A stretch of DNA of 64,000 nucleotides from Ferrigenium kumadai (GCF_018324385.1 NZ_AP019536.1:310001-374000), one strand, 5' to 3'. Positions 28,141-37,958 are shown, numbered from the stretch's first letter. The notes: generated from the sequence alone by a model not told the origin. A program made the numbers and translations.

Positions 28141-28709
28141 CACTTTGCCCCTTCCAGGAAGTTCTTCAGCATGTCGTGCCCGTGCTCGGTGAGGATGGAC
28201 TCGGGGTGGAACTGCACGCCGTGGATGGGCAACGTCTTGTGGCGCACACCCATGATCTCGCCGTCGTCGGTCCATGCGGTGATCTCCAGGCAGTCCGGCA
28301 GCGTCTCGCGCTCGATCACCAGAGAATGGTAGCGCGTTGCGGTGAACGGGTTGGGCAGGCCGGTGAACACGCTGTTGCTGTTGTGGTGGATCAGGGATGT
28401 CTTGCCGTGCATCAGCGTCTTGGCGTGGATGATCCTGCCGCCGAAGGCCTGGCCGATGCTCTGGTGGCCGAGACAGACGCCCAGCAGCGGCACCTTGCCG
28501 GCGAAGTGCTTGATCGCGGCGACCGACACGCCAGCCTCGTTCGGTGTGCAGGGGCCGGGCGAGATGACGATCTGTTGCGGATTCAGTTTTTCGATCTGCT
28601 CCACCGTGATCTCGTCGTTGCGGCGCACTTCCACGTCCGCGCCGAGCTCGGCGAAATACTGCACCAGGTTGTAGGTGAAGGAGTCATAGTTATCGATCAT
28701 CAAAAGCAT
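28140..28709 (-). CDS. trpG: Anthranilate synthase component II (glutamine amidotransferase)
   Basis: Supplies ammonia from glutamine to TrpE. 189 residues starting [14 protein letters not shown] at 28709 behind a GGAG site; nucleophile cysteine in [11 protein letters not shown] near residue 79, and His/Glu of the triad in [13 protein letters not shown] near 170. A TTG 18 bases further up is in frame but unlikely. Starts 15 bases after the COG2509 stop and is coupled to trpD. Confidence 0.96.
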   Translation of the reverse strand: MLLMIDNYDSFTYNLVQYFAELGADVEVRRNDEITVEQIEKLNPQQIVISPGPCTPNEAGVSVAAIKHFAGKVPLLGVCLGHQSIGQAFGGRIIHAKTLMHGKTSLIHHNSNSVFTGLPNPFTATRYHSLVIERETLPDCLEITAWTDDGEIMGVRHKTLPIHGVQFHPESILTEHGHDMLKNFLEGAK

Positions 28710-28723
28710 GTTTGCTCCAATCC

Positions 28724-30352
28724 TCAATTCTTTGCCTGCATCATACTCAACGCCACCGCTTCGGCAACCTTGATGCCGTCCACTGCCGCGGACAGGATGC
28801 CGCCCGCATAGCCCGCGCCTTCGCCGGTCGGATACAGGCCGCGCGTGTTAAGGCTCTGCAGGTCATCGTCGTTGCGCTTGATGCGCACGGGCGACGAGGT
28901 GCGCGTCTCCACGCCGGTGAGTACCGCATCTGCGAGGTCGAACCCGCGTATCTGTTTTGCGAAGGCGGGAAGCGCTTCGCGGATCGCGGCGATGGCGTAA
29001 TCCGGTAGCGCCGTGGACAGGTCGGTGAGATGCACCCCCGGTGTATAAGACGGCTGAACCTCGCCAAAGTTGCGGGAAGGCTTGCCCGCGAGGAAGTCGC
29101 CGACCAGCTGGCCGGGTGCCTGGTAGGTGCCACCGCCCAGTTCGAACGCGCGCGACTCCCAGCGGCGCTGGAATTCAACACCGGCGAGCGGGCTCTTCGG
29201 ATCGTCCGGAACGGGGGGGTAATCCTCGGGCGTGATGCCGACGACGATGCCGCTGTTCGCGTTGCGCTCGTTGCGCGAATACTGGCTCATGCCGTTGGTG
29301 ACCACGCGACCCGGTTCCGAGGTCGCGGCAACCACCGTGCCGCCGGGGCACATGCAGAAGCTGTACACCGAGCGGCCGTTGGCGGCATGATGCACCAGCT
29401 TGTAGTCCGCCGCGCCCAGCAGCGGGTTGCCCGCGTTGCTGCCATAGCGCGCGCGGTCGATCAGCGATTGAGGATGCTCGATGCGGAAGCCGATGGAGAA
29501 CGGCTTGGCCTCGATGTAAACGCCGCGGCGGTAGAGCATCTCGAAGGTGTCGCGCGCGCTGTGGCCTATCGCCAGCACCAGGTGGTTCGTCGCCATGCGT
29601 TCGCCACTGCTCAGCACCACCGCTCGCACTTGGCCATTGTCGATCTCGACGTCGTCGACGCGGCTCTGGAAACGGATCTCGCCGCCCAGCGACTGTATGG
29701 TCTCGCGCATCTTTTCGACCATACCGACCAGTCGGAAGGTGCCGATGTGCGGATGGCTCACGTACATGATCTCTTCCGGTGCGCCCGCCTTGACGAACTC
29801 GGCCAGCACCTTGCGGCCGAGGTAGCGCGGGTCTTTGATCTGGCTGTACAGCTTGCCGTCGGAGAAGGTGCCCGCGCCGCCCTCGCCGAACTGCACGTTG
29901 GATTCCGGATCGAGTTTGCCCTGGCGCCACAGCCCCCAAGTGTCCTTGGTGCGTTCTCGCACGGCCTTGCCGCGTTCGAGGATAATCGGGCGGAAGCCCA
30001 TCTGCGCGAGGATAAGTCCCGCGAACAGGCCGGCAGGTCCCATGCCGATCACCACCGGGCGTTCGTTGAGGTTCCGAGGTGCCTGCGCGACGAAGTGGTA
30101 GCCGGTGTCGGGCGTGATGCCGACATGCGGGTCTTTCCTGAAGCGTGCGAGCACGGCGGCCTCGTTACGCAGCTCAACGTCCAGCGTGTAGGTGAACAGG
30201 ATGCTGTTCTTCTTGCGCGCATCGACGCCACGCTTGAACACCTCATAGCGGAGCAGGTCGCTCTCGGCGATGTTCAGGCGCTCGAGGATGGCAGCTTTGA
30301 TTTCGCCCTCGGGATGCTCGATGGGCAGTTTGATTTCGGTCAGTCGCAACAT
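28724..30352 (-). CDS. COG2509-type FAD-dependent dehydrogenase
   Basis: 542 residues. An N-terminal alpha/beta domain (about 1-95) precedes an FAD-binding fold with [18 protein letters not shown] near residue 97 and [13 protein letters not shown] near 265, and the C-terminal [17 protein letters not shown] near 514, the family's FAD closing motif. Members of COG2509 are uncharacterised dehydrogenases; some annotations call them geranylgeranyl-reductase-like. The ATG lies one base after the trpE stop and trpG follows after 14 bases, so it is embedded in the trp operon. A role in tryptophan synthesis is not known. Confidence 0.9.
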   Translation of the reverse strand: MLRLTEIKLPIEHPEGEIKAAILERLNIAESDLLRYEVFKRGVDARKKNSILFTYTLDVELRNEAAVLARFRKDPHVGITPDTGYHFVAQAPRNLNERPVVIGMGPAGLFAGLILAQMGFRPIILERGKAVRERTKDTWGLWRQGKLDPESNVQFGEGGAGTFSDGKLYSQIKDPRYLGRKVLAEFVKAGAPEEIMYVSHPHIGTFRLVGMVEKMRETIQSLGGEIRFQSRVDDVEIDNGQVRAVVLSSGERMATNHLVLAIGHSARDTFEMLYRRGVYIEAKPFSIGFRIEHPQSLIDRARYGSNAGNPLLGAADYKLVHHAANGRSVYSFCMCPGGTVVAATSEPGRVVTNGMSQYSRNERNANSGIVVGITPEDYPPVPDDPKSPLAGVEFQRRWESRAFELGGGTYQAPGQLVGDFLAGKPSRNFGEVQPSYTPGVHLTDLSTALPDYAIAAIREALPAFAKQIRGFDLADAVLTGVETRTSSPVRIKRNDDDLQSLNTRGLYPTGEGAGYAGGILSAAVDGIKVAEAVALSMMQAKN

Positions 30353-30353
30353 G

Positions 30354-31841
30354 CTAGCGATGCGCTTGCGCGTCGAGTCCGTCCAGCACCATCTCCGCGG
30401 CGCGCAGCACGGCGCGCGCCTTGTTCTGCGTCTCCATCCATTCGCTGTCCGGCACCGAGTCTGCGACGATGCCCGCGCCCGCCTGCACGTACAGCATGTT
30501 GTCCTTCACCACGGCGGTGCGCAGCGCGATGGCGACATCCATGTCGCCGTTGAAGCCAAGGTAGCCCACCGCGCCCGCATAGATGCCGCGCTTGGATGGC
30601 TCGAGTTCGTCGATGATCTCCATCGCTCGCACCTTGGCCGCGCCTGACACCGTGCCGGCAGGGAAAGTAGCCTTGAGCACGTCCATCGCAGTGAGTCCCG
30701 GTTTGAGTTGTGCCTCGACGTTGGAGACGATGTGCATCACGTGCGAATAACGTTCGATCACCATCTTGTCGGTGAGCTTCACCGTGCCGTTCTGCGCCAC
30801 GCGCCCGATGTCGTTGCGACCCAGGTCGATCAGCATCAGGTGTTCGGCCAGTTCCTTCGGGTCGGCCAGCAGTTCTGTCGCCAGTTCGGCATCCTGCTGC
30901 GGCGTCTTGCCGCGCGGACGGGTGCCGGCGATGGGGCGCACGGTGACGGTGTTGCCTTCCAGTCGCGCCAGGATCTCGGGCGAAGAGCCGACCACATGAT
31001 GGTCGCCCATGTCGTAATAGAACATGTAGGGCGAGGGGTTGATGCTGCGCAGCGCGCGATACAGCGACAGGGGCTGCGCCGGGAAGGGCTGCGCCATGCG
31101 CTGCGACAGCACCACCTGCATGATGTCGCCGTCGAAGATGTACTGCTTGGACTTCTCCACCGCGGCCTTGAACGCGGCCTCGCCGAACTCGGATTGCGCT
31201 TCCTGGTGCGGGACGGCCGATGCGAATGGTATGTCTATCGGACGGCGCAGCAGGCCGACGAGCTCGCGCAGGCGCTCGCGTGCCAGCGGGTAAGCGTCAT
31301 CTTGTGCCGGGTCGGCATACACGATGAAAGTCAGCTTGCCGGACAGGTTGTCGATCACCGCGAGCTGCTCGGTGAGCATCAGCAGGATGTCGGGCGTGCC
31401 CAGCGTGTCGGGCTTTTGCGTCTTCGCCAGGCGCGGCTCGATGTAGCGCACCGTGTCGTAGCCGAAATAGCCCGCGAGGCCGCCGGTAAAGCGCGGCAGG
31501 TTCGGCAGGGGCGCCACCTTGAAGCGCGACTGGTATTCGCTGATGAAATCCAGCGGGTTGTCGACGGTGTGCGTGGTGGCGTTGTCGCCGTGGCTGAGCG
31601 TCACCTGCTTGCCGCGCACCGTGATGCGCGTGTCGGCGGGCAGGCCGATGAAGGAATAGCGCCCGAAGCGTTCGCCGCCCTGCACCGATTCCAGCAGATA
31701 GGAAAAGGGCTTGTTGGCGAGCTTGATGTACAGCGACAGCGGCGTGTCGAGATCGGCAAAGGTCTCGGCGACCAGCGGGATGCGGTTATAGCCTTGTTCG
31801 GCGAGTGCGTTGAATTCTTGTTCAGTGATGGGATGCAACAT
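30354..31841 (-). CDS. trpE: Anthranilate synthase component I
   Basis: Chorismate plus ammonia to anthranilate and pyruvate. 495 residues with the feedback-site region [18 protein letters not shown] near 49-66, [11 protein letters not shown] near 243, and the chorismate-binding block [19 protein letters not shown] near 398. A GGAGG site lies five bases before the ATG. Upstream on the same strand, between gph and this start, is a 14-codon Trp-rich ORF and two hairpins, so tryptophan-responsive control is plausible. Confidence 0.97.
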   Translation of the reverse strand: MLHPITEQEFNALAEQGYNRIPLVAETFADLDTPLSLYIKLANKPFSYLLESVQGGERFGRYSFIGLPADTRITVRGKQVTLSHGDNATTHTVDNPLDFISEYQSRFKVAPLPNLPRFTGGLAGYFGYDTVRYIEPRLAKTQKPDTLGTPDILLMLTEQLAVIDNLSGKLTFIVYADPAQDDAYPLARERLRELVGLLRRPIDIPFASAVPHQEAQSEFGEAAFKAAVEKSKQYIFDGDIMQVVLSQRMAQPFPAQPLSLYRALRSINPSPYMFYYDMGDHHVVGSSPEILARLEGNTVTVRPIAGTRPRGKTPQQDAELATELLADPKELAEHLMLIDLGRNDIGRVAQNGTVKLTDKMVIERYSHVMHIVSNVEAQLKPGLTAMDVLKATFPAGTVSGAAKVRAMEIIDELEPSKRGIYAGAVGYLGFNGDMDVAIALRTAVVKDNMLYVQAGAGIVADSVPDSEWMETQNKARAVLRAAEMVLDGLDAQAHR

Positions 31842-31873
31842 AAAACCTCCGGGTGATTTTGCAGACGATGTGT

Positions 31874-31906
31874 GGACGCATGGCGTCCGGTGAGGCCGGG
31901 CTCACC
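31874..31906 (-). promoter_or_regulatory. Two abutting hairpins in the trpE leader
   Basis: In transcript order: a GGTGAG/CTCACC stem (31906-31889) that begins at the last Trp codon of the small ORF, then a GGACGC/GCGTCC stem with a three-base loop (31888-31874). No T run follows, so a classical attenuator is not evident; control of trpE translation or a Rho-dependent mechanism would fit better. Confidence 0.5.
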
Positions 31907-31946
31907 ATCGCCAGCTGATCGTTTGCGGGAGGTAGTCGTTCTTCAT
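31902..31946 (-). CDS. Putative trp leader peptide
   Basis: A 14-codon ORF reading MKNDYLPQTISWRW. Its ATG overlaps the gph stop (ATGA), so ribosomes finishing gph can re-enter it, and it ends 60 bases before trpE. Two of the last three residues are tryptophan, a rare residue, and the final Trp codon is the foot of a hairpin. That is the architecture of an amino-acid-sensing leader peptide, although the Trp codons are separated by Arg rather than tandem and no terminator T run is visible. Confidence 0.55.
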   Translation of the reverse strand: MKNDYLPQTISWRW

Positions 31947-32638
31947 TGCATCGTGCGCTTTATCAATGGCAAGGCGGCGGGCAGGTCTGCGATGACCGCA
32001 TCGAGGTCCAGTCCATCCACCGGTTCGCCGTGATTGTAACCGTAAGGGACGCAGAACACAGGACAACCTGCGGCGCGCGCCGCGACCGTGTCGTTGAGCG
32101 AATCGCCGATCAGCAGCAGCTGCTCGATGGGCACGCCGAAGAACTGCGCGGCATGCAGCAGCGGCATCGGATGCGGCTTCTTCTCCGGCAGTGTGTCGCC
32201 GGACAGCACGATCTCGAAATACTTCGCCAGACCGATGCCTTTCAGCAGCGGTTCGGTGTAGCGCGCGATCTTGTTGGTGATACAGCCGAGTTTGAAACCC
32301 GCGGCCTTCATCGCATCCAGGCCTTGCAGCACGCCGCCGAACGGTTTGCTCTGCAGCAGCAGCTCGGTGTAGTGCTTTTCGAAGATCGGCAGCGCCTTGT
32401 CGAACAGTGCGGTTTCCGGTTCGGCGTGCATGTCGCCGGTCAGCGCGCGCTTCACCAGCCAGGATATGCCGTTGCCAATGTAGCTCATCAGCAGTTCCTG
32501 CGAAACGGGCGCACGGCCCATGTCGCGCAGCATGCGGTTGGCTGCCTCGGCCAGTTCGGGTGCGGTGTGCAGCAACGTGCCGTCGAGGTCGATGACGATG
32601 GCGCGCACGCTCAGGGGCGGGTGAAAGAGTTGCGGCAT
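31943..32638 (-). CDS. gph: Phosphoglycolate phosphatase
   Basis: HAD-superfamily enzyme removing phosphoglycolate. 231 residues; nucleophile motif VIDLDGTLLHTAPE at 16-29, motif II near GCITNKI (about 118), motif III Lys in EKKPHP, and GDSLNDTVAARAAG near 179. Placed between rpe and trpE, as in other proteobacteria (rpe-gph-trp). It shares its stop region with the small Trp-rich ORF. Confidence 0.93.
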   Translation of the reverse strand: MPQLFHPPLSVRAIVIDLDGTLLHTAPELAEAANRMLRDMGRAPVSQELLMSYIGNGISWLVKRALTGDMHAEPETALFDKALPIFEKHYTELLLQSKPFGGVLQGLDAMKAAGFKLGCITNKIARYTEPLLKGIGLAKYFEIVLSGDTLPEKKPHPMPLLHAAQFFGVPIEQLLLIGDSLNDTVAARAAGCPVFCVPYGYNHGEPVDGLDLDAVIADLPAALPLIKRTMQ

Positions 32639-32643
32639 GAGCT

Positions 32644-33060
32644 CTAGCGGGGTGCCTTGGTACCGTTGGGTGCAACTGCCGTTTTTTTCGCCTCGGGGGC
32701 CGCTTTCGGCGCAGATGCTGATTCAACCTTCGATGCGGCTGCGGGCTCGGCGGGTTTGACTTCGCTTTGCGCCGCAACGGCCGGCGCAACAGGTTGTGGT
32801 GCAGCCTGGTGCCTTCCCATGGCGGGGTCGACGATCCCTTCCTTGATGGCCTTGTCCGCGGCCTTCCAACCGCTCAGGATAGAAGTCGGGCTTTGCGACT
32901 CGTTCTCCTTCATGCAGTCCTCGGGCGGCTTGTACGAAAGGCGGCAGGCATAGCCGATCGCCTCGGCATCGTAGATCTTCTGGTCGGCGGCGCCAGTGAT
33001 CCGGTCGCAACCAACCAGCGTAATAGCGGCTAACAGCAACACGGATGACTGGGCGCGCAT
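32644..33060 (-). CDS. Small lipoprotein of unknown function
   Basis: 138 residues with a lipoprotein signal (LLLAAITLVGC, lipid Cys19) and two further cysteines (GYACRLSY and PEDCMKE, about 39 and 50) that could form a disulfide. The C-terminal third (about 85-138) is a low-complexity Ala/Pro/Lys/Glu tail of the kind that spans the periplasm or contacts the wall. Sits five bases after rpe and five before gph, so it is part of the same unit. I do not recognise the family. Confidence 0.7.
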   Translation of the reverse strand: MRAQSSVLLLAAITLVGCDRITGAADQKIYDAEAIGYACRLSYKPPEDCMKENESQSPTSILSGWKAADKAIKEGIVDPAMGRHQAAPQPVAPAVAAQSEVKPAEPAAASKVESASAPKAAPEAKKTAVAPNGTKAPR

Positions 33061-33064
33061 GATG

Positions 33065-33751
33065 TTACGCCTTGACCTTGGCCAGCTCGGCACGCAACTC
33101 GCCGATGATGGTGTCGTAACGATTCTTGTCGTTGGCGTTGTACTTGCCGAACACTGCGGAACCCGCGACGAAGGTGTCCACGCCTGCCTCTGCCACTTCC
33201 TTGATGTTGGCCGGGCCCACGCCGCCGTCGATCTCCAGGCGGCAGTTGTACTTGCCTGCATCGATCATTTGGCGGACCTTGCGTGCCTTGTCCAGCACGT
33301 GGGGGATGAACTTCTGACCGCCGAAGCCGGGGTTCACCGACATCAGCAACACCATGTCCAGCTTGGGCAGCGTGTATTCCAGTACGTCCAGCGGGGTGGA
33401 TGGGTTGAACACCAGACCTGCCTTGCAGCCCAATTCCTTGATCAGGCCGATGGTGCGGTCGATGTGTTCGGATGCTTCCGGGTGGAAAGTGATGTAAGTC
33501 GCGCCGGCCTTGGCGAAGTCGGGGATGATGCGGTCGACGGGCTTGACCATCAGGTGCACGTCGATGGGAGCGGTCACGCCATGCTTGCGCAGCGCTTCGC
33601 ATACCAGCGGGCCGATGGTCAGGTTGGGCACGTAATGGTTGTCCATCACGTCGAAGTGCACGATGTCGGCGCCGGAGGCCAGGACGTTGTCGACTTCCTC
33701 GCCCAGCTTGGCGAAGTTGGCGGACAGGATGCTAGGAGCGATTTGATACAT
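33065..33751 (-). CDS. rpe: Ribulose-phosphate 3-epimerase
   Basis: Interconverts ribulose-5-phosphate and xylulose-5-phosphate (pentose phosphate or Calvin cycle). 228-residue TIM barrel: [17 protein letters not shown] at 4-20, [16 protein letters not shown] near 34-49, [12 protein letters not shown] near 140, [11 protein letters not shown] near 177. First gene of the minus-strand run that continues through gph and the trp genes to the HD-GYP gene. Confidence 0.96.
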   Translation of the reverse strand: MYQIAPSILSANFAKLGEEVDNVLASGADIVHFDVMDNHYVPNLTIGPLVCEALRKHGVTAPIDVHLMVKPVDRIIPDFAKAGATYITFHPEASEHIDRTIGLIKELGCKAGLVFNPSTPLDVLEYTLPKLDMVLLMSVNPGFGGQKFIPHVLDKARKVRQMIDAGKYNCRLEIDGGVGPANIKEVAEAGVDTFVAGSAVFGKYNANDKNRYDTIIGELRAELAKVKA

Positions 33752-33917
33752 GTTGTTACCCTTCAGTTAGTTCGAATGCTAAGGGCGCATTCTAACCGAA
33801 ATGGCCGATTCGGTTTATACCGGGCGCTACCAGCGGGCGGGGGCAGGAATGGAAAATGAAGAGAGGAAACAAGAGTCCGGCCCTACGACCGGGTGGGATG
33901 AACTGCCGGTTTGTTGA

Positions 33918-33949
33918 TGCAAACGAAAACGCCCCTGTGAAGGGGCGTT
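33918..33949 (-). terminator. Terminator of the HU gene
   Basis: AACGCCCCT/AGGGGCGTT nine-base stem with a four-base loop; on the minus strand it is followed by TTTTCGTTTG. Lies 19 bases after the HU stop. Confidence 0.85.
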
Positions 33950-33968
33950 GTATCCAATTCGGATAGAC

Positions 33969-34253
33969 TTACTTCTTGGCGCTGTTTACCGCATCCTTCA
34001 AAGCCTTGCCGGCCTTGAATGCTGGCTGCTTGGAGGCCTTGATCTTGATCTCTTCGCCAGTGGCCGGATTGCGGCCTGTACGCGCAGCGCGCTTGCGTAC
34101 TTCGAATGTGCCGAAACCTACCAGAGTCAGGCTGTCGCCTTTCTTCAGAGTGTTGGTGATGATGTCGATCAGAGCTGCGATATTGCGATCCGCATCAGCC
34201 TTGGTGCCGCATGTCTTGTCTGCAAGTGCATCGATGAGTTCTTTACGATTCAT
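33969..34253 (-). CDS. hupB: DNA-binding protein HU
   Basis: 94-residue nucleoid protein; MNRKELIDALADKT start, the arm motif RKRAARTGRNPATGEEI near 53-69 with the intercalating proline, and a short Ala/Lys tail ending NSAKK. A GGAG site lies eight bases before the ATG. Monocistronic with its own terminator; 245 bases of AT-richer sequence upstream hold its promoter and nothing else I can identify. Confidence 0.93.
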   Translation of the reverse strand: MNRKELIDALADKTCGTKADADRNIAALIDIITNTLKKGDSLTLVGFGTFEVRKRAARTGRNPATGEEIKIKASKQPAFKAGKALKDAVNSAKK

Positions 34254-34498
34254 TGTGATTACTCCATATGGTTGTGGCAAAAGCCGCTGCGGATTGTTGT
34301 GGATATTTGATTCGTTGACAAGGGGTATGAGGTCTCTTTGTGATGGAAATGTGCAATTGAGTGGCCAGCTCAATATTTGAGAATCTTCAATAGGTGAGTT
34401 TGCTGGCGATTTTTGGTGGCCGGATCATCGGGGTCTGCCAATAGACTGGCATACAGGGGGGCAGATTGCGCACCTAATGTGGATTGGGCGACAGGATA

Positions 34499-34574
34499 TG
34501 GTGGAGGTGATCAGGATCGAACTGACGACCTTCTGATTGCGAACCAGACGCTCTCCCAACTGAGCTACACCCCC
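34499..34574 (-). tRNA. tRNA-Ala (anticodon CGC)
   Basis: 76-base tRNA with encoded CCA. The acceptor stem GGGGGTG/CACCTCC contains the G3:U70 wobble pair that identifies alanine tRNAs. D arm GCTC/GAGC, anticodon stem TCTGG/TCAGA with loop TTCGCAA giving anticodon CGC, and T arm GTCAG TTCGATC CTGAT all fold. Confidence 0.95.
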
Positions 34575-34600
34575 ACGGCTGGTGAATCCTAAACAGAAAT

Positions 34601-35314
34601 TTACGCTTTGGGAAGCGGCAGGCCGGTGATGCGGTAGAAACTAGCCAGGTCACTCAGGTCGTCGAACACTCCGGCCGCATCGGCGAAGTCCTGCCGGTGC
34701 GTATAGGGATTGGTGGTGACGTAGGTCTTGATGCCTGCAGCCAGCGCCGAACGCAGGCCGTTGTTTGAGTCCTCAAGCGCGATGCAATCGGCAGCGGGCA
34801 GGCCCAGCTTGTCCAGCACCCAGAAGTAGATGTCCGGCGCGGGTTTCTTGTTCGGCACGATGTCGCCGCAGCCGATGGCAGCGAAGTGTTTTTCCCAGTC
34901 CTTGCCGAGGCCGATTTCGAGAAGGGTGGCGACATTCTCGGGCGAGGTCGTGGTGGAGATCGCGAGCAAGATGCCGCCGGCATGTGCATCGGTGATCAGT
35001 TGCTTGATGCCGGGGCGCAGCGGGATGCGGCCTTCGCGCAGCATGGCGTTGTAGTGGCCGGTCTTCACCACATGCAGGTTCTTCACGAAGCCTTCATAGT
35101 CGGCGGGCCTCTCGAACTCCGGCAGGCAGGTCTCGACGAAGTGCTTGATGCGCTCCTTGCCACCGGTCACCTTGAGCAGCTTGTCGTAGAGCGCGACGTC
35201 CCAGTTCCAGTCCAGGCCGTTCTCGGCGAAAGCTTTGTTGAAGGCGATGCGGTGTGCGTCTTCGGTATCGGCAAGCGTGCCGTCAACGTCGAATATGATG
35301 GCTTTGATAGTCAT
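34601..35314 (-). CDS. HAD phosphatase, CbbY-like
   Basis: 237 residues; HAD motif I IIFDVDGTLADTEDAH at 6-21, motif II AISTTTSPENV near 118, Lys in NKKPAPDIY, and the LEDSNNGLRSALAAG motif IV near 180. The cap and the motif IV wording resemble CbbY, which removes xylulose-1,5-bisphosphate in Calvin-cycle organisms; beta-phosphoglucomutase is the alternative. rpe elsewhere in the window would fit a Calvin cycle, but no other cbb genes are present here. Confidence 0.85.
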   Translation of the reverse strand: MTIKAIIFDVDGTLADTEDAHRIAFNKAFAENGLDWNWDVALYDKLLKVTGGKERIKHFVETCLPEFERPADYEGFVKNLHVVKTGHYNAMLREGRIPLRPGIKQLITDAHAGGILLAISTTTSPENVATLLEIGLGKDWEKHFAAIGCGDIVPNKKPAPDIYFWVLDKLGLPAADCIALEDSNNGLRSALAAGIKTYVTTNPYTHRQDFADAAGVFDDLSDLASFYRITGLPLPKA

Positions 35315-35343
35315 GATGTGTTGCGATTTCGGGTGAGTTGAAT

Positions 35344-36693
35344 TTAACGCAGGCCGGGGAATTTGCCCGCCATGCCGCGCATCAGCTTGCCCATCCCGCC
35401 CTTGCTGAACATCTTCATCATCTTCTGCGACTGTTCGAACTGGTTGAGCAGCTGGTTGACGTGCATCACCTGCACGCCCGCGCCCATGGCGATGCGGCGC
35501 TTGCGCGAGGCTTTGATCAACTCAGGTTTGCTGCGCTCCAGCGGGGTCATCGAGTTGATGATGCCTTCGATGCGGTTGATCTGCTTGTCGTCCACTTGGG
35601 CGCCGGCGGCGGCCTGGCTGAGCTGCGCGGGGAGCTTGTCCATCAGTGCGGACATGCCGCCCATCTTGCGCATCTGCACGATCTGCATCTTGAAGTCGTT
35701 GAGGTCGAAGCCCTTGCCGCTCTGTACTTTCTTGGCCAGCTTCTGGGCCTCGGCCATGTCCACGCCGCGCTGCGCTTCTTCGAGCAGCGACAGCACGTCG
35801 CCCATACCGAGTACGCGCGAAGCCATGCGTTCCGGGTGGAAGGCTTCGAGGCCGTTGGGCTTCTCGCTCACGCCGATGAACTTGATCGGTTTGCCGGTGA
35901 TCTGTCGCACCGACAGTGCCGCGCCGCCGCGCGCATCGCCGTCGAGCTTGGTGAGGATCACACCGGTGAGCGGCAGCGCCTCGCCGAATGCCTTGGCGGT
36001 GTTCACCGCATCCTGGCCGGTCATCGCGTCGACCACGAACAGCGTCTCGATTGGCTTCAGTGCGGCATTCAGCTGCTTGATCTCCTCCATCATCGCAGCG
36101 TCGATCGCGAGGCGGCCGGCGGTGTCGACGATCAGCACATCGTGATAGTGCTTCTTCGCGTAGTCATGCGCGGCCAGTGCGATGTCCTGCGGTTTCTGGC
36201 TGATGTCGGAGGCGAAGAAATCGATCTCAAGCTGTTGCGCCAGCGTGCGCAGTTGCTCGATCGCGGCGGGGCGGTAAACGTCGCAGCTGACCAGCAACAC
36301 CTTCTTCTTCTGCTGCTCACGCAGCAGCTTGGCCAGCTTGCCGCTGGTGGTGGTCTTGCCCGCGCCCTGCAGGCCGGCCATCAGGATCACGGCGGGCGGG
36401 GTGGTGGCGAGATTGAGCGCATCGTTGTGCTCGCCCATCAGCTTGGTGAGTTCGCGGTGCACCACGCCGATGAATGCCTGCCCCGGATTCAGGTTGCCGA
36501 TGACTTCCTGGCCGAGTGCCGCCTCCTTGACCTGGGCGATGAAATCCTTGACCACGGGCAGCGCGACATCCGCCTCGAGCAGCGCCATGCGCACTTCGCG
36601 CAGCGCGTCCTGGATGTTGCTCTCGGTGAGGCGCGCCTGGCCGCGCAGGTTCTTGATGACGCCGGAAAGGCGTTGCGTCAGATTGTCCAGCAT
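35344..36693 (-). CDS. ffh: Signal recognition particle GTPase Ffh
   Basis: Binds signal sequences and 4.5S RNA to target proteins to the membrane. 449 residues: N domain (about 1-90), G domain with P-loop GLQGAGKTTTSGKLA near 104, DTAGRLAID near 188 and TKLDGDARGG near 244, and a methionine-rich M domain (about 325-449) with the RNA-binding SRKRRIAMGAG. Divergent from the CcsA-like gene. Confidence 0.97.
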   Translation of the reverse strand: MLDNLTQRLSGVIKNLRGQARLTESNIQDALREVRMALLEADVALPVVKDFIAQVKEAALGQEVIGNLNPGQAFIGVVHRELTKLMGEHNDALNLATTPPAVILMAGLQGAGKTTTSGKLAKLLREQQKKKVLLVSCDVYRPAAIEQLRTLAQQLEIDFFASDISQKPQDIALAAHDYAKKHYHDVLIVDTAGRLAIDAAMMEEIKQLNAALKPIETLFVVDAMTGQDAVNTAKAFGEALPLTGVILTKLDGDARGGAALSVRQITGKPIKFIGVSEKPNGLEAFHPERMASRVLGMGDVLSLLEEAQRGVDMAEAQKLAKKVQSGKGFDLNDFKMQIVQMRKMGGMSALMDKLPAQLSQAAAGAQVDDKQINRIEGIINSMTPLERSKPELIKASRKRRIAMGAGVQVMHVNQLLNQFEQSQKMMKMFSKGGMGKLMRGMAGKFPGLR

Positions 36694-36752
36694 ATGGGTG
36701 TGTTATTGCGTATGGTGTAGAATCCGCGAAGTCTAAAACATCCCGATAAAAA

Positions 36753-37565
36753 ATGCCTAACGTTATCCTTTCCTGGCTGGCCTTCACTGTTTACGGCGTG
36801 CTTGCGGTCTATTTCTGGCATGCGCAGGTGCGCGGCAAGGGTGATGTGCTGAGCCGTTCCGCATTGGGTCACTGGGTGGTGCTCCCGCTGTCGCTGCACG
36901 GTTACCTGCTCGCACAGGATGTGTTCGCCGGGGGCGGATTCAACCTTAGTATGGTCAATGCGCTGTCGCTGATCGTCTGGCTGACCCTGCTGGTGTACTG
37001 GGTGGCGCGCTTCTTCTATCCCGTCGGCGGCTTGCAGGCGCTGGTGCTGCCGCTGGCCGCGGTGGCGGTGCTGTTGCCCGAAATCTTTCCGGCCGCGCAC
37101 CAGCTGGAGAACACCGAACTGTTCGCGTTCAAGGCGCACATCGCTGCGGCGATGCTGGCCTACAGCCTGTTCACCATCGCCATGCTGCATGCGGTGCTGA
37201 TCTCGCAGGTGGAAAAGCGCCTGCACCATGCGACGCTGCCTCGCGTGCTGCAGAACCTGCCGCCGCTGCTGACCATGGAGACGCTGCTGTTCCGCATGAT
37301 CGGCATCGGCTTCGTGCTGCTGTCGCTGACGCTGGCTTCCGGGGTGATCTTCTCCGAGGAGATATTCGGCAAGGCATGGCAGTTCAATCACAAGGTGCTG
37401 TTCGGCTTCATCTCCTGGGGCGTGTTCGCCGTGCTGTTGTGGGGGCATCGCTTCCACGGCTGGCGCGGACGCATCGCCGTGCGCTGGACGGTGGGCGGGT
37501 TCGTGCTGCTGCTGCTGGCCTACCTCGGCAGCAAGTTCGTCCTCGAAGTGCTGCTGGGGCGCTAA
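36753..37565 (+). CDS. CcsA/HemX-type cytochrome c assembly membrane protein
   Basis: 270 residues with about eight membrane helices, a KAHIAAAMLAYSLFTIAMLHAVL helix pair region near 129-151 carrying conserved His, and FNHKVLFGFISWGVFAVLLWGHR near 213-233. This is the YpjD/CcsA-like family often next to ffh in betaproteobacteria. The WWD loop typical of heme-handling CcsA is not clear, so heme binding is uncertain. Divergent from ffh by 59 bases. Confidence 0.83.
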   Translation: MPNVILSWLAFTVYGVLAVYFWHAQVRGKGDVLSRSALGHWVVLPLSLHGYLLAQDVFAGGGFNLSMVNALSLIVWLTLLVYWVARFFYPVGGLQALVLPLAAVAVLLPEIFPAAHQLENTELFAFKAHIAAAMLAYSLFTIAMLHAVLISQVEKRLHHATLPRVLQNLPPLLTMETLLFRMIGIGFVLLSLTLASGVIFSEEIFGKAWQFNHKVLFGFISWGVFAVLLWGHRFHGWRGRIAVRWTVGGFVLLLLAYLGSKFVLEVLLGR

Positions 37566-37631
37566 GAGCGGGCAAGGGGTGCGAGGCATGAAGCCTGGAA
37601 ATAGGCTCCAAACCCTTTGATTTCCTTGCGC

Positions 37632-37661
37632 TTGCTATAAGTTCAGGAATTGTCGTAAAAT
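37632..37661 (+). promoter_or_regulatory. Promoter of the rpsP operon
   Basis: TTGCTA (37632-37637) and TAAAAT (37656-37661) separated by 18 bases, 43 bases before the rpsP ATG. Plausible sigma-70 promoter for the ribosomal operon. Confidence 0.55.
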
Positions 37662-37703
37662 TCGCGCCCTTTTGCTGGGCTAACAACTTTAAATAGGTTT
37701 CAT

Positions 37704-37958
37704 ATGGTTATCATTCGTCTTTCCCGTGGCGGTTCCAAGAATCGTCCGTTCTACAACGTAGTCGTAGCCGATTCGCGCAATCGCCGCGATGGCCGCTTCA
37801 TCGAACGCGTCGGTTTCTACAATTCGGTCGCTACGGAAAAACAAGAAGCACTGCGCCTGGACCTGGCACGCGTAGCTCATTGGCAAAGCAAGGGCGCGCA
37901 ATTGAGCGAAGCCGTTGCCAAGCTGGTCAAGCGCGCCGGTGCAGCAGCACAAGCCTGA
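37704..37958 (+). CDS. rpsP: Ribosomal protein bS16
   Basis: 84-residue 30S subunit protein beginning [20 protein letters not shown], with the [19 protein letters not shown] core. First gene of the conserved rpsP-rimM-trmD-rplS operon, 13 bases before rimM. Confidence 0.97.
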   Translation: MVIIRLSRGGSKNRPFYNVVVADSRNRRDGRFIERVGFYNSVATEKQEALRLDLARVAHWQSKGAQLSEAVAKLVKRAGAAAQA

